From SIG603 sp964369225 (GTDB lineage Bacteria; Bacillota; Clostridia; Oscillospirales; Acutalibacteraceae), in contig CAYJER010000071.1 of NCBI GenBank assembly GCA_964369225.1, forward strand, positions 1-5,705: DNA of 5,705 bases. Direction: 5' to 3'. Positions 1-5,705 of this stretch are shown piece after piece. Position 1 is the first letter of the stretch. Each line of letters begins with the position of its first letter. Under the pieces are notes generated by a model. It saw only the letters and a list, made by a program, of their open reading frames with translations, had not been told where the DNA came from and did not search any database. The position numbers were made by a program, and so were the translations under genes.

Positions 1-115
1 TACTGGTACTGCCCTTACATTCCTTTTGTACTCGCTTACCAAATTCGTTTTTGATATAAAACCTGTAATACCACATGCTTCCTTTCTTTCTAATTGATCC
101 TTTTTGTTTTGCCAT
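1..115 (-). CDS. Site-specific tyrosine integrase, N-terminal fragment (runs off left edge)
   Basis: Only the first 38 codons are present; the frame stays open to the window edge. The start ATG (113-115) follows a perfect AAGGAGG (126-132) with ten bases between. The peptide begins MAKQKGSIRKKG, continues with WYYRFYI and then GKRVQKE. This is the usual opening of the small arm-type DNA-binding domain (AP2-like or SAM-like N-terminus) of phage and ICE tyrosine integrases: a short basic stretch, then GSI-R-K-(G), an aromatic strand, a turn with GKR, and a second strand. Such proteins cut and rejoin DNA at att sites through a C-terminal R-H-R-Y catalytic domain, which lies outside the window and cannot be verified. 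It is co-directional with the defence genes and separated from them by a repeat-rich gap. I am fairly sure of the family; the specific subfamily and the completeness of the gene are unknown. Confidence 0.75.
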   Translation of the reverse strand, partial: MAKQKGSIRKKGSMWYYRFYIKNEFGKRVQKECKGSTS

Positions 116-125
116 AATAAAAATG

Positions 126-132
126 CCTCCTT
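126..132 (-). promoter_or_regulatory. Ribosome binding site of the integrase gene
   Basis: The minus strand reads AAGGAGG, a full match to the anti-Shine-Dalgarno core, ten bases before the ATG at 115. The spacing is slightly long but acceptable for a Gram-positive gene. It supports 115 as the true start of the truncated integrase gene and rules out the overlapping reading frame at 90-272. Confidence 0.7.
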
Positions 133-134
133 AA

Positions 135-153
135 AATAAATTGTACATTTATT
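135..153. repeat. 19-bp inverted repeat between integrase -10 box and ribosome binding site
   Basis: Perfect 7-base arms AATAAAT (135-141) and ATTTATT (147-153) flank a 5-base centre TGTAC. The right arm overlaps the TATAAT hexamer at 151-156, and the left arm ends just upstream of the ribosome binding site. The position suits a repressor operator or a small hairpin in the integrase leader. The repeat is seen directly; the regulatory role is inferred, and AT-rich DNA produces such repeats by chance fairly often. Confidence 0.35.
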
Positions 154-156
154 ATA
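151..156 (-). promoter_or_regulatory. Candidate -10 box of the integrase promoter
   Basis: A perfect TATAAT on the minus strand lies 19 bases before the ribosome binding site, placing a transcription start near position 144. No good -35 hexamer occurs at 15-19 bases upstream (for example ATATTT at 17), so the promoter may be weak or need an activator. The 14-base tandem repeat at 164-191 covers the expected -35 region. Confidence 0.35.
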
Positions 157-163
157 AAGGGGC

Positions 164-191
164 ATTGAGTTTTAAATATTGAGTTGTAAAA
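164..191. repeat. Two tandem 14-bp direct repeats upstream of the integrase -10 box
   Basis: ATTGAGTTTTAAAT (164-177) is followed immediately by ATTGAGTTGTAAAA (178-191), matching at 12 of 14 positions with an identical first eight bases. The pair covers the -35 area of the candidate integrase promoter. Paired direct repeats of this size are typical of arm-type integrase or excisionase binding sites and of some activator sites. Which of these applies, if any, cannot be decided from sequence alone. Confidence 0.4.
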
Positions 192-231
192 TATGGTAGA
201 ACAAATTATTTCAAAGGATCTGTTTGCATAA

Positions 232-273
232 TTTGAGAAATTAAGTATTATATTTTTTCGGAAATTTCTCAAA
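232..273. repeat. Inverted repeat with 11-bp perfect arms and a TATAAT in the loop
   Basis: The arms TTTGAGAAATT (232-242) and AATTTCTCAAA (263-273) are perfectly complementary and enclose 20 bases. The enclosed sequence contains TATAAT on the minus strand (247-252). Neither strand has a T tract after the stem and the stem is mostly A-T, so this is a poor intrinsic terminator. An operator pair around a promoter, or a recombinase or regulator site, is as likely. The repeat itself is certain; its role is not. Confidence 0.45.
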
Positions 274-330
274 AATCAACCTATGCATTTCATATATTAA
301 TCTACTATATTCAATTATATCCCTCAAAAT

Positions 331-1335
331 TCACTTGTTTTGCTCTAAAATTAATTTAAGTGATTCTTTTTGTTCATTTGCAACTGCTGCAATCTCTGTT
401 TCATTCAAACTCAACTTTTTATGATATGTCATTACTTTATCATAATGTTTATCAATCTCAAGACCAATCTTTTCGCCAAATAGTCTAACAAATAAGTTTG
501 AATCCACATCATGCGTATTAATAAAAATTTTCTTCAAATCTTTGTCCATTGTTACGAATAAATAATTTTTACCTACCGTGTTTTCGTTTGAGTACATTGT
601 ACTCCATAATGATAGATGTGTTAAATCCCATGCTTGGTTAGAGCAAAATGTCATTATATCGTCATAGTTGTTATTTTTTGACAACTTGGGTTGCTTTATT
701 TTTTGAGAGAACAGTAAACAAACATAAGTCATCGTATATGCACACAATGGCAAATTATCATCTGCCCATGATATAAATTTCATTACTTTATTCTTTGGAT
801 CACTGTTGTCAAATAAGTACAACTTAATAACATAAAGAACTTCTGCGAGATGTGCTGAATAGTGTTCGCTCTTGATTAAAAAATTAAAAGGAGTATTATC
901 GTTTGATATATCAACTGGAGGTATTTCTGTAATACTTTCATTAAACAAATCTAACCATAATTGCGCTGAGTAGTCATTAACTAATTTTAAATAAAGTTTA
1001 TTTTCAATATTAGCTTTTTCTGTATTTTTATGATAATAAGCATATTCCATGAGTGCAAATCCACTTGATAAAATAATTCCATTAAGCTTTGACCATACTA
1101 AAATTGCACTTATCACCTTTCTTATATAGCTGTCATTCACTTTGCCACTTTGTGCCAATAACACCATTTTTGAAATAATATTTCGATCTAGAATGATAAG
1201 ATTCTCGGTGTTAATACTTCTGCTGAAATCTGGTATTCCATCTTTAGAAATTATTGGATGAAAAATTATATTACTTTCTATCAAAAATAGAGTGATTTTC
1301 TTCAGCTCTGACTCTTTAATTTTAATTATTTGCAT
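331..1335 (-). CDS. PIN-like domain protein, possible accessory nuclease of the Gabija-like operon
   Basis: This 334-residue protein starts at ATG 1335 with GGAG (1343-1346) seven bases upstream. I do not recognise a named family, but the acidic layout resembles a PIN nuclease. LIILDRNII (46-54) would be strand 1 with D50 and N52, and SGFALMEY (91-98) supplies E97. QAWDLTHL (234-241) supplies D237, and YLFVTMDKDL (258-267) matches the final PIN strand with T262, D264 and D266. PIN domains are metal-dependent RNases or DNases. The stretch of about 140 residues between E97 and D237 is much longer than in compact toxin-type PIN domains and seems largely helical. No signal peptide is seen. LPLCAYTMTYVCLLF (195-209) is hydrophobic but more likely a buried helix than a membrane segment. 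The gene follows the helicase by 103 bases with no terminator between, so co-transcription is likely. A defence role is inferred from position. It could also be an unrelated cargo gene. Confidence 0.5.
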   Translation of the reverse strand: MQIIKIKESELKKITLFLIESNIIFHPIISKDGIPDFSRSINTENLIILDRNIISKMVLLAQSGKVNDSYIRKVISAILVWSKLNGIILSSGFALMEYAYYHKNTEKANIENKLYLKLVNDYSAQLWLDLFNESITEIPPVDISNDNTPFNFLIKSEHYSAHLAEVLYVIKLYLFDNSDPKNKVMKFISWADDNLPLCAYTMTYVCLLFSQKIKQPKLSKNNNYDDIMTFCSNQAWDLTHLSLWSTMYSNENTVGKNYLFVTMDKDLKKIFINTHDVDSNLFVRLFGEKIGLEIDKHYDKVMTYHKKLSLNETEIAAVANEQKESLKLILEQNK

Positions 1336-1387
1336 ATGAATTCTCCATTTTTAGTTACAATTTATATTATCGTTGAATCATAATTGC

Positions 1388-1403
1388 TTGTATGTATTTA
1401 CAA
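1388..1403. repeat. Short inverted repeat in the helicase/PIN-like gene gap
   Basis: TTGTA and TACAA (1388-1392 and 1399-1403) flank six bases in the only sizeable gap within the defence gene group. On the minus strand it overlaps a weak promoter-like pair, TTGTAA (1398-1403) and TATGAT (1377-1382), with a 15-base spacer. It might be a minor operator or internal promoter for the PIN-like gene. It is short and A-T rich, so chance occurrence is quite possible. Confidence 0.2.
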
Positions 1404-1438
1404 AATTAATATATAATCCAAATTTCTTCAAATAAGTG

Positions 1439-3355
1439 TTATAAGATTTTAATTTTCTTACAATTACTTTTGCCAAACCAATTTTCTGCTGCAGTAATCA
1501 TAGACAATGAAGGATTTTCACAATACACAACCAAATTATCCATCGCCCTAGTACAACAAACATAAAATAACTTTTGTGTTCTTTTCAGTACGGATGGATT
1601 GCATTTTTCATGACTCGGATTGAAAAGATATTCGAAATTATAATCGTTCCATTTCCCGTTATCTAATATTACTAATACGTTCTTGAATTCCTCGCCTTTG
1701 ATTTTATGCTGTGTAGAAAAAGGGGAGTATCCCTCTAAATATCTATACAGATATATAAATTCACTATACTTAACACTTGAAACTCGACTACAGAGATATT
1801 CATTTTCTTTTATGAAGTTCTCAATACTATCATCTTTTATACACAAACCACTTTCATGTGCATATGCTATTACTTCGGAGATACTTTTTGTTTTCATACC
1901 AATTAGTATATCAATTTTTTCTTTTATTGCCACTTTATCCAATACGCTTTTGATGTTAAATGAGGTTTTTCGAATAAATTCATTATAATCTTTTGCCTCG
2001 TACAATTCTACGACTAATTGAATTTTGCATAGATGTCTAATAAGTTTATCGCGTTTGGATTGTGTTGACTTTTCTTCATCTATTTCTTTCTTATCTGCAA
2101 TGAGATTATCTTTATCAAAATACATTCGTTTTATGACACTGAACGGTTTGTCTTTTGCTATGTTATATAATTTGGCATTGTGTGGATCTTCCAAATAGAC
2201 TTCAAGTTGTTTTTTTCCTCTCTTATCTACATCTCTCACACTATTAGAAAATCTCCATTCAACACTACTTATTACATCATCAAAAGTTTTACTTTCGTCG
2301 ATTTCAATTCCATTATCTTTAATATACTTTACAAAATCCTTTTTTAGTTTTAAGAAAGGGTCTTTATCGTATATTTCCATAAGCAAGGGAAAGCCAGCGC
2401 TTGCTGCTATTAAGTTGTGTGTTAACCTAAGTTCTTTTGTTTCTTTTGCATTATCAAAATTCCAATCATCAAAAATTCTTTGCTTTTTTATTGTTTCTAT
2501 AGGTAAATTATCGCTATATAAAAATTTAATACTACCTTCTTTAATGTTCCCATCTTTCATATTAGGTGCATTTTCATCATTTGATGGTTCTTGCTCTAAA
2601 TTATCAATTCGTAACTTATTACTCAAGACCATAACTGATTTCGGATTTCTCCGATTCTGTTTCTTTTGTACCTCAGTTACAATACCAGCTTCAATATATT
2701 GATTCAAATCTCCGATACCATTATCATATATTGATTGCATAGAGTCACCAAATAATCCAATTATACTCGGATTATTGCTTTTGGATAGAAACTCTAATAG
2801 AATTTCTATGACTTCTGGAAAAGTATCTTGATATTCGTCTACCAAAATATAGTCATACTTGCTACTTAATATATTGCATAGCTTTGGATATTTTTTATAC
2901 ATCTGATTTGCTAATGTTATTATCTCATCATGTGATATTTTTCCGTCCGATAAGCGTAAAAACTCAGTATATCGAATTCCGTCATTGAAGATATTTGTAT
3001 ACGGGGTGGTTACCGTAATATTTTTGTATCTAACTTCGGGATCATTTATGCTTTCAATTAGTGTACTTTTCAGTTCATTCTGAAAAGATGATATATTATC
3101 CCACAAAAAATCATGTATTGTTGAAATGTGGATTTTATTATTATCAACTCTGTTTTCAATTTCACGAACAGCTGCATTGGTATAAGTAATACAAGCAACT
3201 TTTGCTATAGGGTTACGAGTATATATTTCATTTATAACTGATACTAATGAGTATGTTTTTCCACTACCCGCACCACCACTCAAAAGAAAGTTTTTTCTAT
3301 CTTCTATATGATTAAATATTTGAATAACCTCATCTTCTAATCTCTCTGTAACCAC
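1439..3355 (-). CDS. gajB: UvrD/Rep-like superfamily 1 helicase, GajB-like
   Basis: The protein has 638 residues from a GTG start. All main SF1A helicase motifs are visible: Walker A GGAGSGKT (27-34), Ia ITYTNAAVREIENR (56-69), Ib STIHDF (78-83), II LVDEYQDT (171-178), III GLFGDSMQSIY (200-210), IV QNRRNP (233-238), V STQHKIKGEEF (547-557) and VI KLFYVCCTRA (595-604). Between motifs IV and V is a long family-specific stretch of about 300 residues including LTHNLIAASAGFP. An OLD nuclease gene directly upstream identifies this as the helicase partner of a Gabija-like defence system; in known Gabija, GajB joins the GajA tetramer and is thought to sense or process DNA. It overlaps the nuclease gene by 19 bases, implying coupled translation. 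It is longer than the roughly 494-residue prototype GajB, so it may belong to a sister family. The helicase assignment is near certain; the gajB label rests on context. Confidence 0.85.
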   Translation of the reverse strand: MVTERLEDEVIQIFNHIEDRKNFLLSGGAGSGKTYSLVSVINEIYTRNPIAKVACITYTNAAVREIENRVDNNKIHISTIHDFLWDNISSFQNELKSTLIESINDPEVRYKNITVTTPYTNIFNDGIRYTEFLRLSDGKISHDEIITLANQMYKKYPKLCNILSSKYDYILVDEYQDTFPEVIEILLEFLSKSNNPSIIGLFGDSMQSIYDNGIGDLNQYIEAGIVTEVQKKQNRRNPKSVMVLSNKLRIDNLEQEPSNDENAPNMKDGNIKEGSIKFLYSDNLPIETIKKQRIFDDWNFDNAKETKELRLTHNLIAASAGFPLLMEIYDKDPFLKLKKDFVKYIKDNGIEIDESKTFDDVISSVEWRFSNSVRDVDKRGKKQLEVYLEDPHNAKLYNIAKDKPFSVIKRMYFDKDNLIADKKEIDEEKSTQSKRDKLIRHLCKIQLVVELYEAKDYNEFIRKTSFNIKSVLDKVAIKEKIDILIGMKTKSISEVIAYAHESGLCIKDDSIENFIKENEYLCSRVSSVKYSEFIYLYRYLEGYSPFSTQHKIKGEEFKNVLVILDNGKWNDYNFEYLFNPSHEKCNPSVLKRTQKLFYVCCTRAMDNLVVYCENPSLSMITAAENWFGKSNCKKIKIL

Positions 3356-5574
3356 TCTAGTCCCTCCCTTATGTATTTCGGTGTTTCCCAATTGATAAAA
3401 TCTTCTATATCATTACTTTTGCTGTTTAACAAAATATCCATTGCTAAAGATGGTTTTTTATTAACACATTCGATTGATAGGTCAAAGCTGTCCATTGTTT
3501 TGTCAAAAAACAATTTAATATGCTTCAAGCTTTGGAAACTTTCTGCACACCTTTTTATATTTTCTTCATCATTGGCTCCGCCTAAATCGGTAAAGAAATT
3601 TTTGTTGATATGAAAAAATGCATCTTCAAAACTTCTGGCTATATAATTTGTACCATCACAATTTGATTCTTCTACTTGATAAACAACCAACAATTTTCCG
3701 TCTTTATTCGAATTCCAAACTGTTGTGGTTTGGTTTTCTTCTTCATTTTTGATTTCATTGGCAACTATTGTTTTCCTATCAATGGTTAATTTTGCTAATT
3801 GCTCTATTTGTGTGTTTTCTTTAGATTGAATTTGTTCTTTTAAATAAAATTTCAAAGCATTATTGCTTGTGTGTGTACCTTTTGATACTCTACAAGAAGT
3901 TATAGTTTGCTTAGGAGTACCATCCTTGTTCAGTTTAACATTCCCGTCATCACCCATAGCGTCGGTAAGGTAGTAAGTGTCTATATCAGTGATAATTAAT
4001 GTTTTAGTTCCTATGAACTTTATAAATTCAGCATAAATTTCAGAATAATTTCCAACTTCAATAATAGAAATATTCTGAGATAACAACGGAATATCATATT
4101 TGTTTTTCTGATCTATTTTCGCAATCATAGCTGGGAGTAAAATTCGCTCTGTATCCCCTTCGATCAAGATAATTTTGTCAGCGAAAAAAACCTCTGATCT
4201 ATTCAGAGTAAGATACTGTTTTAAAAATTTAAAATGATTATTATCTTTCCCTTTTTCTTTTTGATATATAATCTCTAAATCTTTGAGGTCTTTTGATGTA
4301 ACGTTTGCTCCGTCATCTGTTTTATCCTTTAGAAAATATTTTATATCATCAAAATCGCTTTCAGCAACAATATGTGATGAATGCGTGGTCATAAACGTTT
4401 GTAAATTTATTGTTTTGTCTGTATCCTCTATTTTTCTTCCTGTTTCCAGTAACTCTTTTATATTTTTTACAAATACATATTGCATTTGAGGGTGGGTGTG
4501 GGCTTCTGGTTCTTCAAGGAATAAAATATTAATATCTGCAGGATTTTCATCCTTTTTATTATCTTTTCTTAACTCACTCATCAGAGTTTCTATTTTCATT
4601 ATAATACTAAATAGATTTAAATAACCTAAACCGTTATAATGCTCGGGTAAAAAATTGAGCTGATCTTCATAAACAACTGTTGTATTATCTTTTAAAAGTT
4701 TTTGCACTTGGATTTGTGAAATGATTTTCATTACATTTTCATCTTTTTTGATACCACCAAATCTAGATATTTTACCCATCAAATCTTTAAATGTTTCTAA
4801 ATATATATCATTAAATGCTTTATCAGCATCATCTACTTGTTTTTCAAATTTTAATGTAGTAGTCGCATTTTGTTCTTGATTTTTAGAAGTATTATAATAG
4901 TTGCCAGCCAGTGTTGACAATTCCAAATCTGTTGCATTGGATACACTTCTTTTTGCACTTATATATTTAAAAGCTATAATTTTGGATACATCTACATCTT
5001 TGTTGTCAAGAAATCTAAATGTTTTGTTATCAAGACTTTTCGTTTTATAATCGTAAAGAACACTATATCTATTGAATTCAAAATATTTTTTATGGTTCTT
5101 CACAATGAATTTTTCAAAAGCAGTTTCAGAAGGAAGAGTATCTCTTTCAGCTTTATACTTAACAAATTCATCTTTAAGTTTTTGAAGTTTGTTTTTTAGT
5201 ACATGTTCAAACCTTAAAACAACAGTTGTATTTTGAGGATCTAAATCTAACATTAATTTGCTAATATTCGTCAAATCATCTGTTTCATCATATTCAATAT
5301 ATAAATCAAGTCTAATTCCTGCAAGCTCATCTTCGGAGAAAGAAGATATCCCTTGCACGACTTCATATAATTTCTTTTGAAAAGAAATACTAAAATCATA
5401 AAATTCAAATTTATCGACTTCGGTTTTACTGCCTATACATTTGCTTAGAATCGATAACAGTGATGTTTTTCCACAATTGTTTTTTCCTATAATCAGTGAC
5501 AACTCTTTTTCGCAATTTATGCTTGTCTTTTTTAGTAACCTATAATTATTTATGTCTATTTTTGAAATGTACAT
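3337..5574 (-). CDS. gajA: OLD-family ATPase/TOPRIM endonuclease, GajA-like
   Basis: This 745-residue protein starts at ATG 5574, eight bases after a GGAG within AAAAGGAG. The N-terminal half is an ABC-type ATPase: Walker A GKNNCGKTS (30-38), a signature-like NGLGYLNL (314-321), Walker B ILFLEEPEAHTHP (350-362) and the H-loop TTHSSH (396-401). The C-terminal half is an OLD-type TOPRIM nuclease with IEGDTE (471-476; E472 and E476), LIITDID (526-532; D530 and D532) and a later RSFEDAF (647-653), so the metal-binding residues look intact. GajA proteins nick or cleave DNA and are restrained by nucleotide in uninfected cells. The helicase gene follows with a 19-base overlap, the Gabija arrangement. 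At 745 residues it exceeds the prototype of about 578; the extra length is spread over the ATPase middle (about 120-300) and the stretch between D532 and R647. Alternatives are other OLD-TOPRIM systems, but the helicase partner favours Gabija. Confidence 0.85.
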   Translation of the reverse strand: MYISKIDINNYRLLKKTSINCEKELSLIIGKNNCGKTSLLSILSKCIGSKTEVDKFEFYDFSISFQKKLYEVVQGISSFSEDELAGIRLDLYIEYDETDDLTNISKLMLDLDPQNTTVVLRFEHVLKNKLQKLKDEFVKYKAERDTLPSETAFEKFIVKNHKKYFEFNRYSVLYDYKTKSLDNKTFRFLDNKDVDVSKIIAFKYISAKRSVSNATDLELSTLAGNYYNTSKNQEQNATTTLKFEKQVDDADKAFNDIYLETFKDLMGKISRFGGIKKDENVMKIISQIQVQKLLKDNTTVVYEDQLNFLPEHYNGLGYLNLFSIIMKIETLMSELRKDNKKDENPADINILFLEEPEAHTHPQMQYVFVKNIKELLETGRKIEDTDKTINLQTFMTTHSSHIVAESDFDDIKYFLKDKTDDGANVTSKDLKDLEIIYQKEKGKDNNHFKFLKQYLTLNRSEVFFADKIILIEGDTERILLPAMIAKIDQKNKYDIPLLSQNISIIEVGNYSEIYAEFIKFIGTKTLIITDIDTYYLTDAMGDDGNVKLNKDGTPKQTITSCRVSKGTHTSNNALKFYLKEQIQSKENTQIEQLAKLTIDRKTIVANEIKNEEENQTTTVWNSNKDGKLLVVYQVEESNCDGTNYIARSFEDAFFHINKNFFTDLGGANDEENIKRCAESFQSLKHIKLFFDKTMDSFDLSIECVNKKPSLAMDILLNSKSNDIEDFINWETPKYIREGLEWLQRD
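3363..3370 (-). promoter_or_regulatory. Ribosome binding site that fixes the helicase start at GTG 3355
   Basis: The minus strand reads AAGGGAGG, with seven bases from the end of GGAGG to the GTG at 3353-3355. The site lies inside the end of the nuclease gene. An upstream in-frame TTG (3391) has no comparable site, and no in-frame ATG occurs before the Walker A motif, so the GTG start is preferred. Confidence 0.75.
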
Positions 5575-5577
5575 AAT

Positions 5578-5705
5578 CTATTCTCCTTTTATTTTTTTGT
5601 ACTTCTGTTGTCCAGATGATGCCTTCTCTATCGGAACAACCACTACCTCGTCACTTCTAACATAGTTAAGAAACAAAGTCCCTAAAAGGAGTCTATCGCT
5701 ACGCG
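5578..5705 (-). CDS. C-terminal end of an unidentified gene coupled to the nuclease gene (runs off right edge)
   Basis: An open frame enters from the right edge and runs 41 codons to TAG at 5578-5580, three bases before the nuclease ATG. The peptide contains RLLLGTLFLNYVRSDEVVVV (about residues 4-23) and ends in a basic tail, QQKYKKIKGE. I do not recognise the family. The frame carries the ribosome binding site of the nuclease gene (AAAAGGAG, 5583-5590) within its last codons, the pattern expected of adjacent genes in one operon. That it is a real gene is supported by the tight coupling and the lack of stops up to the edge, but 41 codons is short evidence. It could be another system component, a regulator, or an unrelated gene of the carrier element. 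Confidence 0.5.
   Translation of the reverse strand, partial: RSDRLLLGTLFLNYVRSDEVVVVPIEKASSGQQKYKKIKGE

Larger units (their letters stand above)
116..330. other. Intergenic region between the PIN-like gene and the integrase gene
   Basis: No credible gene occupies these 215 bases. The region holds an 11-base-arm inverted repeat (232-273), a tandem 14-base direct repeat (164-191), a 7-base-arm inverted repeat (135-153), two TATAAT hexamers on the minus strand (151-156 and 247-252), and the integrase ribosome binding site. No classical intrinsic terminator (GC-rich stem followed by a T run) is visible after the PIN-like gene, so read-through from the defence operon into the integrase gene is possible. 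Confidence 0.6.

Noticed and set aside
195..209. Transmembrane segment in the PIN-like protein (these numbers are residues of that protein, about bases 709-753)
   Set aside because: It is a single 15-residue hydrophobic stretch with polar residues nearby and no flanking charge pattern typical of membrane anchors.
90..272. 60-codon minus-strand frame overlapping the integrase start
   Set aside because: It begins at a TTG with no ribosome binding site, overlaps the well-supported integrase start in another frame, and its composition looks like translated A-T-rich spacer.
232..273. Intrinsic terminator for the defence operon
   Set aside because: The stem is strong in length but A-T rich, the loop is 20 bases, and no T tract follows on either strand.
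1377..1403. Internal promoter for the PIN-like gene (TTGTAA and TATGAT)
   Set aside because: The spacer is only 15 bases and both hexamers are imperfect, so it is too weak to list as a promoter; only the inverted repeat is recorded.
1683..2702. Two plus-strand frames (1683-1988 and 2415-2702)
   Set aside because: Both lie antisense within the helicase gene, which has a full set of helicase motifs; the translated peptides show no recognisable domain.
3371..4489. Two plus-strand frames (3371-3613 and 4283-4489)
   Set aside because: Both lie antisense within the OLD nuclease gene, and neither peptide shows a recognisable domain.
1..5705. CRISPR array, tRNA or rRNA gene, insertion sequence ends
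   Set aside because: No regularly spaced repeats, no tRNA-like arms, and no transposase or terminal inverted repeats were seen.

Overview
The window is AT-rich DNA with strong AAGGAGG-type ribosome binding sites. This suggests a low-GC Gram-positive bacterium (Firmicutes, plausibly Clostridia), though nothing here fixes the species. Every gene I can support lies on the minus strand, so transcription runs from the right edge to the left edge.

In transcription order the layout is as follows. (1) The last 41 codons of an unrecognised gene enter from the right edge (5578-5705) and stop three bases before the next start. (2) 3337-5574 encodes a 745-residue OLD-family protein, an ABC-type ATPase followed by a TOPRIM nuclease domain (GajA-like). 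(3) 1439-3355 encodes a 638-residue UvrD-like superfamily 1 helicase (GajB-like). It overlaps the nuclease gene by 19 bases and starts at a GTG with an excellent ribosome binding site. (4) After a 103-base gap, 331-1335 encodes a 334-residue protein with a recognisable but divergent PIN-like nuclease pattern. (5) A 215-base intergenic region (116-330) is rich in inverted and direct repeats. (6) The first 38 codons of a tyrosine-recombinase integrase (1-115) leave through the left edge.

The OLD nuclease plus UvrD helicase pair is the hallmark of the Gabija anti-phage system, in which GajA cleaves DNA and GajB is the helicase-like partner. Both proteins here are about 150 residues longer than the prototype, so this is best called Gabija-like. 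The new aspect is the company it keeps. A co-directional PIN-like protein follows the helicase. An unidentified gene is tightly coupled in front of the nuclease. A phage or ICE-type integrase gene sits directly downstream. I infer that this is defence cargo of an integrative element, with the PIN-like protein as a possible third effector. That role is a hypothesis and not shown by the sequence.
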